DNA of 64,000 nucleotides from Adenanthera pavonina (Eukaryota > Streptophyta > Magnoliopsida > Fabales > Fabaceae). The notes under the pieces are model-generated. The model was not told where the DNA came from. It saw only the letters and a program-made list of their open reading frames with translations, and made no database searches. This document shows positions 34,620-47,900 of the stretch, piece after piece (the first letter of the stretch is position 1; the number at the start of each line of letters is the position of its first letter). Location: contig JAIVEN010000028.1 of the NCBI GenBank assembly GCA_026686845.1, positions 5,347,001 through 5,411,000 of the forward strand. The letters run 5' to 3'. The position numbers and the translations under genes are program-made.

Positions 34620-35300
34620 TCAGAGGATCCGTATCCCTTTATTGAAACAGTTATCACAAGCACTAGATACTCGTACCTCAAGAGTCATTTCAACAAATAA
34701 GAAGGATAAAAGATCGGGGGTATCAGGATCGTCTATTTTTGGAAGCACAAGTGGCACAAGCTGAGAAATAGCTTTCTTGGTGAGGTTTATGATCAGAGGG
34801 TACGCTGTAGTTATGATGATAGATATCAAAGTTAGGACAGGGATGTTTAATAAAACCAGTGGGAGTGCTAACGTTGAGGTTGTGGTTGCATTTAAACAGG
34901 GTCATGTTAAATTTGATATCAATAGGAATCAAAGGAGATCTTGCAGGAATGGTGATATTGTTTGTTGAAGGCTTCACAAGACGAATGCAAACAACGGTTT
35001 AGATATTGGTCAAAAACCGTAATCTGACTTTTCTGCGGACGAACGCCAGTAAGCTGCAAGAATGATGTTCCACTCGTCTAGTTGAATCATTTTACGTGGA
35101 TTTGAATCATCATCACAATTATGTACCGCTATTAAACCACAGTCTGGCCATTCTGCCTTGGTTAAAGGAAACTGGATGGCCCCAAGATGTCCACAATCAT
35201 ACCATGTAGGACATTTATCCTGGTTCCCATTTCCATACCAAGCTGACACAAGTAAAAGGTGCAAAATCAAGAGGATACGAAACTCAAACACCAGAGCCAT
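34620..35300 (-). pseudogene. LRK10L ectodomain, copy 3 (multiple frameshifts)
   Basis: The ATG at 35298-35300 begins MALVFEFRILLILHLLLVSA, a signal peptide nearly identical to copy 2. It continues YDCGHLGAIQFPLTKAEWPD and stops at 35010. Two further frame changes are needed to follow the family: CEAFNNK-like sequence, then MTLFKCNHNLNVSTPTGF (to 34723), then FLFVEMTLEVRVSSACDNCF (to about 34640). The final cysteine cluster is recognisable but degraded, and no kinase exon follows before copy 2. This is a clear pseudogene within the tandem family. Confidence 0.8.
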
Positions 35301-35481
35301 ACTCCCCCACTCTTCGAGCAACACACATTCACTCAAGGGCTCCAACCAGGACCTGATTTTCAAATAAAAATGAAGCTTTTGCTAATTATATTTGCACTCA
35401 CTGAATGACCTCACAGAAGAAGGTCAAACTAAGAGTCAAACAGAAGATAAGTGGGGACAAACAAAAATGGAGAACTTTTGC

Positions 35482-35530
35482 AAAGAGTGTTGACTTGGAA
35501 ATAGAGAACCAAGACTGGGAAAACGTAGGT
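35482..35530. promoter_or_regulatory. Shared upstream block with W-box core (copy 4)
   Basis: GTTGACTTGGAAATAGAGAA followed by CCAAGACTGGGAAAACGT, about 190 bp upstream of the copy 3 start, the same spacing as for copy 2. Confidence 0.45.
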
Positions 35531-35860
35531 CTTGGAAGGTGGCCAAGCGTTTTGAAAATTAAGGATAAAATCCTTGGAAATTTTTTATGAGATATTTATG
35601 CTCCATGGCTATCGCAAAAAGAATGTCATAAATTAATAAGAATACGTGAACAATAAATTCACACCCAAAAATGCCTTTTCTTTTCAATTTGAGCATTTCA
35701 AAATGTTTCGGTGCCCAACGGAACAGGTTTAAAAATTAGTCAACTTGGGCAATCTTATTCCTTTGTGTTTCTTGACCTAATTGTCCTTCAAAATCACTTT
35801 TGCTTCAAAAACTTTTGCATGTTCCAAATCCTATTGGAAATCTCCTCTATGTCTCCAAGT

Positions 35861-36662
35861 CAATGTTTTAAAAATTAGATCGGACATTAAATCAGAAATA
35901 TTATAAGGTCATGGTTTTTACGATTTAACCGATTGGACCGGCGGTCAAACCGGTGATATAATAATTATATAAAAAATTATATTATATATAATAAACAAGA
36001 TATATAACAAATAAAATCACATTTTTTATTATATAAGCACATCAATTGATTAGAATTATACAAAAGTTTAATATATAAAAGAATCATAATGTATAAACTT
36101 ATACATTATATTAAATTTGCCAAATGCTTCATAAGTTTATAATGTATTATATTAGTTTATACTCTTTCAATTCCATATTATAAGGTAATTAGTAAAATTT
36201 TTGTATTTTATATTATAAGATAACATGATCTTATTTGTCATTTTCATTCCTTATTAATTTAATGTCTAAAAGGGATTTTTTTAAGTAATGAAAATGAGGA
36301 TTATTAATAATGTTTAATAGGGATAAAAAAGAAATTTTTTTTAATGTCTAAAAATGTAAATTATGTTTAATTGATAAAAATGAGGAGTATTAATAATATT
36401 TAATAAGAATAGAAAATTTTTTTTAACATTTTTAATATTGTAAAATAATAATATTTAATTAATTTATAAATTAAAAAAAATATATAAAAAACCGTTTGGT
36501 TCTCTATGAACTATTTTGATTTTCGGTTCAATTGCTGGCTTGATCTTGTTTAATCTGTTTCAACTATAGAAATGACTCAAACCATCAAAATGAGCGATGC
36601 AGTCTTCGGGTGGCGGTTCAACTGGTCCAACTATCTGGTCCGGTTTGGGTTTGAAAACACTG
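35861..36662. mobile_element. hAT-like non-autonomous element (~800 bp)
   Basis: The left end CAATGTTTTAAAAATTAG and the right end (reverse complement CAGTGTTTTCAAACCC) form short inverted termini of hAT type. They are flanked by an 8-bp near-duplication, CTCCAAGT (35853-35860) and CTCCAAAT (36663-36670). Subterminal regions are rich in ACCGG, CCGGT and GGTTCAA motifs on both sides, around a very AT-rich core. No transposase coding sequence is present. Confidence 0.78.
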
Positions 36663-36793
36663 CTCCAAATTTGCTAAAGTCAACTTGTATTTTAAATTTC
36701 ATCTTTTGTCAAGTTACGAAACACCCAGGAGGTTCACTTGACAGGCACAATTTTTTTTTGGGCAAAACTTGACAGGCACAATTAAACCTGATT

Positions 36794-37022
36794 AACTGTA
36801 TTCTTTTGGTTCTTTACACCTCTAGCGCAAGGCACAACCCACTTTCACTTCCATCAAGCATCTTAGGATTCCTGACCAACTACATTCTGATTCATCTCGC
36901 TTTTTTGATGCTCTTAAATTGTAATTCAAGTTCACTTGAAGCTCAAACTACTTGTACTCACAATAAACTTTCTTTTAGAACCACTGAATGCAATCTTTTG
37001 AATTCACAAAGGCTGGACTGAA
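36794..37022. repeat. Duplicated block, paralogue of 5924-6215
   Basis: Aligns with 5924-6215 over its length. It sits between the hAT-like element and an orphan receptor-kinase upstream block, as expected for a remnant of a duplicated segment. No coding function assigned. Confidence 0.55.
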
Positions 37023-37489
37023 CTTTGATAACAAATATCTAACAACAGCTCAATTGGAAAAAACTAGTTAAACAAGAAGAAAATACCTAGGTGAAGTTGA
37101 TTAATGTCATATTCTCCATGCATGTGGTGCTGAGTTGTGAAAAACATCCATGCATTTTTTTAGGAGAAGCTAATAGCAAAGATAAGGAACTTCACTTTAG
37201 TCTCGGTCTAAATTAAATCATAATACTTTTGTCAAATTATGATTTCATAACATATTCCATTATTTGATAATGGCTATGTGCTTTCCTTCCATTTAGATAA
37301 GAAGAAAATAAGGGCTAGGGAGAGAAAAATTAGGAGAGAAAACAAAAGAAAACCTAGAAACTCCCTTCCTTTTTATTTTTCTTTATACTATTTTTCTTTC
37401 CCTATTTTTTCTCAATCCAAACGAAATCTTAAGGAAGATAGTTGGGAAGTTTTAATATGTATCTTAAAATAACACAAAAATGCAGCCTT

Positions 37490-37710
37490 GACCAGGAGCG
37501 CTCAAAATTGGTGTCATTTTCAATCTCTTTGTTTGTCTTTGTTCCTTTAAATAAGAATTTAGAAAAGATAAAATGTAGAAATATGACCAAACATGACTCC
37601 AAAGAAAGAAGAGCATTGGTTCTTTTAGCTGAGTCTCAGACTGTCGTACGTGTTGACTTGGAAATAGACTTCAAAGATTGGGGAAACATGTTGGAAAAGG
37701 CCAAATGATG
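37490..37710. promoter_or_regulatory. Shared receptor-kinase upstream block (copy 5, orphan)
   Basis: Aligns with 29500-29735 and has GTTGACTTGGAAATAGACTT then GATTGGGGAAACATGTTGG. No receptor-kinase coding sequence follows it directly on the minus strand. Probably the promoter relic of a deleted family member. Confidence 0.5.
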
Positions 37711-38599
37711 GAATTCTAAGTCCATGCTACATTCCACAGTCAACATGTGCCTTGCAAGATACTTTCGAGGATATAAGGTAAAGCTTAGAGCCAATGTTAA
37801 CTTGTTTGTGCCCTGGAAATTAAAAAATATATACCTTCATGTTTGTTTATCGCTTTTAATTTTGAATTAAGGTAAGTTCTGATTAAATATCAAATATTCA
37901 ATTGAGACTCGTCCAACTTTTATAGCATTCTTTAAAGTTAATTTTGTCGATTATGTTACTTCAGATTGGTATTATCTAATATCAGTCTTTGGAAACAACG
38001 TAAACAAACTGAAGAAAACCTCCCCGTTACATGAATATCTGTTCTTCAGAATAAACCAACTTTTTATGTAATTGGTTTTCAACCATACTACAACCTCTCT
38101 CATCATTTAGTTCGGGGAGATTGAACTCTCACTTATTGTGATTCATCCACTGCAATAGTGAAAACATTTTCAAATTGAAAGCTTTGGAACATTGCAGACT
38201 CGTCAATGGAACTGTTCCTATAGACGCATGCATAAAGTGAGTAGGTCAAAAGCAACATAGAATGAGAGGCATAGTTCAAAACAGTACGTAAGCAACCCTA
38301 AATTAAACTAGTAATTGAGGTTGACTTAAACTTTCCATGCATTTTTAATTGACTGTGAAATAACAAAATATCGGTATACTTTTAACAAAAACAAGGTCTC
38401 AGTTGCAGCATAAAAATTACATGGACTAATTTTGAACAAAATGACTATAAAAGCTTGTGGCAGATACATGACAGACAGCTGATACGAAATTAGTAGATGT
38501 GACAGAGATTATAATATTCCCATCACCAAAAGCCAAAAATATAACTAATGCTGCAACTCCGACGTCTCACATGTTTGAGATGAGTAATGGATTGGAGAC

Positions 38600-38860
38600 A
38601 TTAGAGGAGAAGACAGATACTTAAGGTTTGGGAGGTAATTGCAAAGATTCCAAGCTTCCTTCCAAGATCTCCATCACTTTACTAAACTGCTGGCTGAGTT
38701 AAAGGGTTAATTTGTATGCACCATAAGCTCACCACAATCATCTTTCTTGTTATTTTTTAGCACTGTCATCTTAAATGCACGATAGTCCTAGTCTTTATTC
38801 AATTCAAAACACTTATAAATCCAATGTTCACTTGAATGATCAACTTTACAAGATTAAAAA
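38600..38860 (-). pseudogene. LRK10L kinase C-terminal scrap
   Basis: The minus strand gives VKVDHSSEHWIYKCFELN, and after frame changes a degraded SLWCIQ..P region and a LPNLKYLSS end. These match VKVDHSSE..HWIYKRLELN and the tail of the kinase at 30065. The rest of the kinase domain is not present to the right (38870 onward). A remnant of a further family member. Confidence 0.7.
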
Positions 38861-38869
38861 TTTTTTTGG

Positions 38870-40930
38870 GCCAACACGACATTACAAATAGATAAACAGC
38901 ATGTGGGAAAAATAAAACCTAGGCCCAACTACATGAAATAATTTGAAGTCCAAGGTCCCAAAATATATCATATCAGTGGCGCATTTACGTGGATTTCAAT
39001 GGGAAAAAGAAATAGCAATGCATTTAATGGGAAAAGAAACTAATATGTGAAAATGTAAAATAACATTCAATTCCCAAAAAGCCCATGGTCATAAAAAATG
39101 AAGTCCAAGGTCCATAAATTATTTGTGACACAATTAATTAGGAAAAATAAAATATGATTGGAAGATTTAATCGCAAATAATTAGATGGAAAATACCCCAA
39201 TAATTAAAGACACTTGGAATAATCAAACTGATCCAAGTGGCTCTGTATTTTCTCAAGAATGTCATTCAGATTATGCTTGTGCCTATTTTCATTTTCCATC
39301 GTTCTTATTCATAGAATGCTGGCTAGTTCAAAGATAAAAGACTTAAATCCTTCACCATTTTCATCATTTTCTCTTCATCCGCTTGAATATATCTCAAGAT
39401 CCTTTTCTCCTTCTCCAGCAAGCTATCTATTGCATAAAGGAAATCATTTAGCATCCAATTTGCTAGTTGTTATCTTGTAGTCCCTGTTTCTTCACCAGAT
39501 TAAGTAGAACAAAAATGTCGTCTGCAATGAACGTGTTCCTTTCTGCAGCTTTAATTTTCTCACCCTTTAAATCAATGGAGATTAGGATATGAGGATCTTG
39601 ACAATAGAAAAGTAATTCTTTAGTCATTACAGCGAGTGCTCCACCATTGCTAAAAGTAGTTGACGATGGAATTGTGAAGAATCAGTTGAAGAAGTGGCCA
39701 TACTGGAAAATGTAACTTGATTTTGGAAATAACAAATTGGTCCGGCTGAATTTTATATATTAAATATAGGGTAGCTGGGAAAGATGAGTGGAACAAGATG
39801 GGTCATGCAAAATCTGATAATTGTTTATATTCATAGATAAATAGCAAGTATGGTCATCTTAAAATCTCCACATAATCAATTTTTTTTAAAGAATCTACAT
39901 AATCAATTTGACTTTAAATTAATAATAGTAAAGCAGAAAACAAAAGTATTTAATATTTCATTATAATTTAAAGCCAATTTTGAAAGGTTTGTAAGACTCA
40001 CTTGATTGAATTTAATCTGAATTTCAAAATTTATAAAATAATTTATGTCAATCATATATGAATTTTATTCAAAAGTTTATATTTATATATTGGCATAGAA
40101 TAATAATTTACATATTTGTTTGTCAAAAAAATTGAGAAATTCTTAATAAAAATTTTAAGAAAAAATCTCAAAAAACCTTTCAAAATTAATAGTAAAGAAT
40201 GCTCTACAAAATTACATAGATGAGTTTGGTAGTCACTCAGTGCCATGGGAAATGTGTTAAGTGGCATCCCACAGCTCCCTCCGGCCCGTTCATAGGAACG
40301 GTGTTAATTAAACAATGAATAAAAATGTCTTGATCAAAATTAAATAAGTGTTGTATACATAATTAATCAAGGCAACATGCTTTAATTAATTAATTCTACA
40401 TTCCCTTTAAATATGCATGCCAGATATGAATGTTGCATTTTCCACATCTCTTTTGATCAAATTAAAAAAAATCAATTTTTATTTGTCTCAACCGTAGCTA
40501 GCTAAATATACATTATTTATTACCTATTTTGATAATAAAAAATGTAATTGTGAAGATAAGAATATTATTCATAAAAAATACGCTTTTAAAAACTTTGAGC
40601 AACATTTTAAAAATTTTAAAATTTTAATTATATTACACAGAATATAAAAAAACACTGAAAATACTTTTTTTTTTTACTAATGTTAAAGAGATTGACTAAG
40701 AGAAAATTTTCCATAGAACTTGATATTTTCTACTTCACTTAAAAGTTATTGAAGAAAAAAACATAAAAATCTATTTCTATTATGTAAATTGCGCATAAAT
40801 GAACCTCGCCCGTCTAGAGATCTCTTTATTAGTATGGTCGAGCCCTCTTCTTTCCTCTTTGAAGACACCGAAAGGGAGCTGAACAAGTTGGAAAAGCATT
40901 TAAGAAAGTTGAAGCTGAAAGCTATTTCAA
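38870..40930. other. Spacer with one possible unrecognised coding remnant
   Basis: Mostly AT-rich sequence without recognised repeats. On the minus strand, 39323-39665 can be read with one frame change as a protein-like segment: MTKELLFYCQDPHILISIDL and AERNTFIADDIFVLLNLV, then NWMLNDFLYAIDSLLEKEKR and RYIQADEEKMMKMVKDL. I do not recognise the family; it could be a degenerate exon. Confidence 0.3.
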
Positions 40931-40931
40931 T

Positions 40932-41976
40932 TAGTGTTGTCAGATGACCAATCGGTTCAACTGAAAACCGGTGCCAGGTTTGGTCTGAAGGAAGGGGATA
41001 ACCAGAAATTAGAAGAACCGGCAGTGAACCGGTGAAAACCGATAAAATCGGACCGGTTAACAAGTTGAGAGGTCAACATTTTCCCCCGTTCCTCCTCTAT
41101 GGCAACGGAGCTAACTGAGCAAATATATTGAGTTAAAACCCAGGAGGAAGATCGAACAAGAAGAAAGCGGACGAGAATATGCCAAGATGCAACCTCAAAA
41201 ATCTGGAAAACAGAAATAAAAAATGACAAAAAAGAGAAAAGCAAAATGCAGAAACGAAACAGGAAAAAAAAAACAGAAAAAACAAAGAAGAAGAAGAAGA
41301 AGAACTGGGTTTGAAATAGTTTTGCTCTCTGCGCACTGGCTAGCCGTTGAGTTCCTCGACATCGGCGGAGTGGGTGAAGGCATTACAAAGTGATGCTTCG
41401 TTTTGCTTAGGCTTTTTCAACTTTTTGAGCTAGTACTTTTGTATTAATAAAATAAAGATGGAGACGTTGCCCTTGGGAAATGACATAATTGTGCTTTTCA
41501 AGTTATGGCTTGCAGACATTAGGAAATGATGTCCATGGACAATTGCCTGCAAGCTTGAAAAGTTAATTTACTCACACACGTTTTTATGAAGTAGGTCAAG
41601 TAATGTCGCATACTAGACTCGGGAAATTGTAGTTAAAATATGAAATATATATAATATTAAAATTAGAAAATAATTATAAATATTTTGAGTATTTTAAATA
41701 TTTTATTCTTATTCTTAAAATGTCTATGATTAATCGTAGAAAAGCTGCATTCATATAAAAAAAAAAGAATACATATATAATGTCTTTTATTATATATAAA
41801 ATTTTTAAAATATGACATTTATTATATTTACATTTTTTTATTGTAAAATTATATTTTAAATATATTATTTTAATTATAACTAGTCCGATCTCGGTTAGAT
41901 ACCGATTAGATTATTGAACCTTGAACTAGTGTCTTATCTGATTCAATGTCTGATCTAGTTTTGACAATATTAATTC
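40932..41976. mobile_element. Degenerate hAT-like element
   Basis: Starts GTGTTGTCAGATGACC with GGTTCAACTGAAAACCGG and ends with TTTTGACAATATT. The two ends are partly inverted (AGTGTTGTCA versus AATATTGTCA), and the subterminal ACCGG/GGTTCA motifs match those of the element at 35861-36662. A clean 8-bp duplication was not found. The purine-rich interior (41130-41330) has no supported gene. Confidence 0.4.
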
Positions 41977-42567
41977 CAATAACAATAGATAAAGTGGCTT
42001 CACTTTTAAAATTGATCACGGTAACAAAATTTTTCACATCAATTATAATTAGAGTATTAGTGGATCATGTCCATTTATTTACATGAAATTCAACATAAAT
42101 AAATGGCACTATCCATATACAAACAATGTGCTCCCTATATTTTTATGCTTTTTTGTCAACTTTTTTAATAAATTAAACTTTTTATTAACTAGATGTGTTT
42201 TCCGTATATTTTACGAAATCTGAGAAAGACATACTATTATTCATGACTTACAACTTGCTGTTAATTTGTATAGTTTATATTAATTTTAATAATTCCTTAT
42301 AATTAATCCACATGATAAATCAACTTTAAAATAATGAATTATTAAATCAAATGTAATTAAAAATGTTTTCATGTATTCCGTAAATAATAATTTGATATAA
42401 AGATTTATCGTAGTAAAACCAACGAAACGATTTAAACTTAAACAAATGAGGATTCGCTTAAACTTTAAATCATGGTATTTGGCAAATGTCCTAGTAGGAT
42501 CTTCACCAAATGCGGAACAAGACTCAGAGCTCCTTATAAATGAGTTTCATGGGATTTGGCAAATGAC

Positions 42568-42974
42568 ACTTTTTTTTTTTTTTGAGTGGAAAGGAAACTA
42601 TCATTAATAAAACAAAGAATACATCAGCTCAACAAAAGGCACCGACGGATTCAACAAAAACACATCCGTGGTGCAAGCAGAAAAAAAATCAAGGATTCAC
42701 ATCAACATAAGTTTGCAAAGGGTTCTGATAGTGAGGGGTATGATAAACTAGAGCCTGAACATTTAAGAGGAGAGATTCAGGGACTAGTACCTTCCCCCAC
42801 AAAATTTCTCCTATTCCATGGATCCCAAGGTTTCCAACAATTAAGTCCAAAAGCCAACTTCCCACTCTACGCTAGTGGTGCGCAAATTACTATGAAGCCG
42901 CGAGTCTAGTCTAGGGACTCACCAAAAAATTTACTTTGTTCAGACCTACTAATTATTCTTGGCCAACATTGTTT
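42568..42974 (-). pseudogene. LINE 2, piece D (3' end with poly(A))
   Basis: Ends on the left in a 14-15-bp T run (poly(A) on the minus strand), preceded by GTTTTATTAATGATAG, a common plant LINE tail. The minus strand encodes CWPRIISRSEQSKFFGESL and, after stops, WKPWDPWNRRNFV, typical of the stretch after the LINE zinc-binding domain. It continues piece C directly once the copia insertion 42975-51805 is removed. The adjacent insertion duplication is TGTTT (42970-42974). Confidence 0.82.
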
Positions 42975-43467
42975 TGTTAGAATAAACTTTAATATAGGGC
43001 CACACATGTAAATATTAAAAGTGTGTGGTCATTATTTAAATAAGTCTAAATGAAGTGGTCTGATTGGAATTTGAGTTTTAAAGGCTTAAGGGTATAATTA
43101 TTATAGAATTAATGTGTGTAGAGACCAGAGTGATATTTATAATTTGTTGAGAGGCTGAATTGTAAATATTACATAATATTTCTCTATAAATAGAGGGTTA
43201 TAGTCCCCAGATTATCATATTATTGAACTTAGTTCTCTCACCCCCTTAGAGAAAACTATCAAGAAAATTCTGATATATTCAATCTGGAAGATCATAGCAT
43301 ACCCGTCTGTGAATTTGAAAAAACTTCTCATGCGATGGATTCTGGTACGCTCGCTTCCGCTCTCATATTCTAATTCTTTAGATTTGATATGGGTATTGAA
43401 AAATTGTATAAGAATTTAGTTAACAATATATTGTTTGTTTAAGTATAACCAAAATTTATTGTTATCA
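42975..43467 (+). repeat. Copia 2 5' LTR
   Basis: 493 bp. TATAAATA-like box at CTCTATAAATAGAGGG (near 43180), then TCTCTCACCCCCTTAGAG. It matches the two halves of the 3' LTR with few differences. Confidence 0.9.
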
Positions 43468-44940
43468 AGTGACATCAGACCCTTCCAATAATCAAATCTT
43501 TATAACAATATTCATGTTTATATGACTAAATTTTATGGTTTTATGTGGCTTTATCGAATTTGAAACTTTTGTTTTTGTGATGAAATCCTGAATAAATTCC
43601 TTGTTTAAATTTCTACAATAATTGCTATGAATGTTAATATGCAATTAAAGTTATCTTTCTCAACTTTGAGATATATTTCTTTGGCACTTCGGCACTATTT
43701 CTTACATCTTTGATATTTGGGGTTCATCACTTGGCACTGATTCATTACTTTAGAAACTCAGAACAAAAGAAATCAAGGTCCTATATATCACGACTAATAC
43801 ATTTAATTGGGTTTTCTCCAATTTCATGTTTTGGGGCATGATATTTGAGATATATAAAAGTGAAAATTCTTCTCATCTTTTGGTTTCACTATAGTTTTAG
43901 TTGCTGACAGTTTCAGAATAAAATTAAAATATATATTCATGGAGTTATTTTTCTACCATCAGTTACTGGTGAGAAGAGTCACCAGTTATTGGCGAAGCTC
44001 ATAAAGGATGGTAGTCTTCGGCCACCGCCAGAACTGTGTGGGTGTGGGCATTCATACGGTGGCATGACACCAAGTACACGTTGTTGTGTTTGGTCTCTGA
44101 CAACATAAGGTCCATTGTTGTTGTTAGAATCTGAATGGTTGCAACAGTTTTGTCTACCTCTTCATTTTTTGTCACGCCGTTTGGGGATTGGTCACACTAT
44201 TTCATTTTTCATCTTTGACCATTCGTAATACTGTTTTTGTTTTAGCCCACTGGTTATACTCTTTAACCAATGGTTATATTGTTTCAAGTTCAGGAGAATT
44301 TAAAATAATAAAAAAAATGGGTCACGTGGGTTCAGGACGGACAATATAATGTTTAATATATATATATATATATATATAAAGGTGCATCACCAGGAACCTG
44401 TAATGTTGTGTGGGTTGTGTATTTAGTATATTATATATATATATGTATTGACTACTTAGTATGTTATGTTAAATTTCAGAAAATTTTCAGCAATTAAATT
44501 CAAATAATTATATTAAGTTATATTTTAAATGTCCTTATCTATTATTTTAAGTGAATTAATTGACACATGAATATCACTAAAGTGATTTCTCTTGTGAAAT
44601 TTTTTTTTTATAAAGAATAATAGATGTTTTGTGGGTGTATAATGTCATGCATATATCTTAACCAACCCAAAGGAAGGTTGATATTTGGCCTAATTATATA
44701 CACACCTGTGGTGATAAATATGTGACAATTATATATATATATATATTTTACATGTGAATAATAATTTGATCCAAAGATCATTTATTGTTTGACAGTAATT
44801 ATTGTCAGTATTTGATCATTGCGACAAGATTACCACTTACAATTAATATTGTTGTCCAAAGACTTAATATTAATGTTGTACCGGGTAACTTGCCTTGGGT
44901 TTTAATTATTTGAATTTATTGCTGTCAGTTTGTATTTGTT

Positions 44941-47900
44941 GTGACTATGCTTATTGTATTGTATTCTTTTCTTTTAGCTGCCGTTTCATCTATATCTGCC
45001 AATTTGAGTTCTATTCCCATTTTAAATGGTACTAATTTCAAGGAATGGAAAGCCAGCATACAGATTGTGTTAGGTTGCATGGATCTGGATCTTGCCCCAA
45101 GGATTGAGCAACCCCTTCCTCTTATAGCTACAAGTTCCTCTGATGAACGGAGGTACTTTGAGAAGTGGGATCGCTCAAACCGCATGAGTCTAATGATCAT
45201 CAAGCATGGCATTCCTAAATCTTTTAGGGGTGCGGTGTCAGATGAGATTACCAATGCTAAGGATTTTCTTGCTGAAATTGAGAAACATTTTTTAAAAGGC
45301 GGTAAGGCAAAAACAAGTACGCTTTTGCAACGCTTGATTTCTATGAAGTATAAAGGCAAAGGAAATATTAGAGAATACATCATGGAGATGTCTCACATGG
45401 CTGCTAAGCTTAAGGAACTAAAGCTTGAGCTAACTGAGGATTTACTAGTGCATTTGGTACTCATATCTCTTCCTGTGCAATATAGCCACTTTAAGGTCAG
45501 TTATAACTGCCAAAAGGATAAATGGACTCTTAATGAGCTCATTGCTTATCTTGTGCAAGAGGAAGAGAGGCTGAAGCAAGATAGCACTGAAAGTGTTAAT
45601 TTAGCAACCACCTCTAAAGGCAAAGGCAAAAAAAGAAAGAGATATGAGGCTGCTAAGGGTTCAGATCAGAAGAAACATGTTCAGGACAAGGATAAATGTT
45701 TCTTTTGTAAGAAAGCTGGACATCAGAAAAAGGATTGTATCAAGTATCACGCATGGCGTATAAAGAAAGGTATGCCTCTTGCTTTGTTTTGTTCTAAGGT
45801 TAATTTAGCTTCAATACCTAGAAACACATGGTGGTTAGATTCTGGTACTACTATTCACATAAGTGTTTCTATGCAGGGTTGCCTAAGCTACCGAAAGCCA
45901 AATGATGTTGAAAGATGCATTTATGTGGGAGATGGCAAGTCAGTAAATGTAGAAGCAATCGGTCATTTTAGGTTATTATTAGGAACTGGTCATTATTTGG
46001 ATTTGATAGACACTTTTGTTGTACCATCATTTAGACGGAATTTGGTTTCTATTTCTGAATTGGACAAATCTAGTTACTTTTGTACATTTGAAGACAATAA
46101 GATTGTAATATCTATTAATTCAAATGTTGTTGGACATGGTTCTTTGATTTTTTATGACAATTTATATTTACTTGACACGATTGAATCTTATCAAGAAGCC
46201 TTGCATGCGTCATCATGCGGTACTAAGCATAAAATTAACCAGGAAAACTTGGGGTCATTATGGCACAAGCGATTAGGTCATATCTCTAAACCAAGAATTG
46301 AACGTCTTGTATCTAATGGCATTTTAAGCAATATAGACTTTACAGACTTTGATGTTTGTATTGATTGTATCAAAGGTAAACAAACCAAAGTTAAAGGAGT
46401 AGGTGCCTATAGAAGTTTAGATGTCTTAGAATTGATACATACGGACGTTTGTGGACCATTTCCTAAACCTTCATGGAATGGTCAACAATATTTTGTATCA
46501 TTTATAGATGACTATTCCAGGTATGGGTATCTATATTTAATTCATGAAAAATCACAGGTCTTGGATATGTTCAAAATCTTTAAGGCTGAAGTTGAAAATC
46601 AACTCAATAAAAGAATTAAAAGCATTAGATCTGATCATGGTAGTGAATACTACGGTAGATATGACGGATCAGGTGAACAACGTCCAGGACCATTTGCTAG
46701 ATTCCTAGAGGAATCGGGGATCGTCCCATAGTACACTATGCCAGGATCACCTAGGATGAATGGTGTAGCTGAGAGACGAAACCAAACTCTTCAGGATATG
46801 GTAAGGAGTATGATTAGTCATTCCACCTTGCCAGAATCACTCTGGGGAGAAGCACTTGAGACAGCAACCTACATTTTGAATGGAGTGCCAACTAAATCAA
46901 CTACTAAAACACCTTATGAGCTTTGGACAGATCGAAAACCTAGTCTTAAACACTTTCATATTTGGGGATGTCCAGCTGAAGCACACCCTTATAGGCCTCA
47001 AGAAAAGAAGCTGGACTCCAAAATAGTTAGTAGTTACTTTATTGGCTACTCTGAACGGTCTAGGGGCTATAAGTTTTATGATCCCATACTTAAGACAATA
47101 TTTGAAACAGGAACTGCATGATTCTTTGAGGATGTTGAGTTTGGGGGGAGAAATAAGGTAAGAAACATTACCTTTGAAGAAGAATTGGACTCAATTTTTG
47201 AACCAATTACTGCAGTTACTTCTGAACATATACAGGTTACCATACCTATTGTTGTTCAAGAAGTGAATTCAGAACCTCAACAGGATAATGTTGATCAAAA
47301 CCCTATTCAAGACGAGACATTTGTTCCTTTGGAACAAACTCAACAGCCTCAACAACCACTTTCATTGCGTAGATCTACTAGAGAAAGAAGAAAAGCGATT
47401 CCAGATGATTTCGTTGTGTTCCTTCAAGAACATGATAGAGAAAATGGTATGGTGGATGATGATCCAATCAATGTCCATCAAGCCATGCAAGACCCTAACT
47501 CTTAAAAGTGGATTAAAGCAATGAATGAGGAGTATAAGTCCATGCAAGATAATAAAGTTTGGGAACTTGTCCCATTACCAGAAGGTGCAAAACCCATTGG
47601 TTGCAAATGGATATTTAAAACCAAACGGGATGCAAATGGTAATGTGGAAAGATATAAGGCTCGTCTTGTAGCAAAAGTTTTTACTCAAAAGGAAGGGATT
47701 GACTATAAAAAGACTTTCTCTCTAGTTTCTTCGAAAGACTCTTTCAGGACAATCATGGCATTAGTTGCACATTTTGATCTTGAGCTTCATCAGATGGATG
47801 TAAAAACAACGTTTCTTAATGGTGACATTGATGAAACAATATATATGGTGCAACCAAAAAACTTTGAATTAGGGAACTCAGAGAAGATGGTTTGCAAATT

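Noticed and set aside
41133..41383. Overlapping minus-strand ORFs rich in S, F and L
   Set aside because: They mirror a purine-rich (GAA/AAG) tract inside a degenerate hAT-like element; no domain.
44925..45383. 152-residue minus-strand ORF
   Set aside because: Antisense to the well-supported gag region of copia 2.
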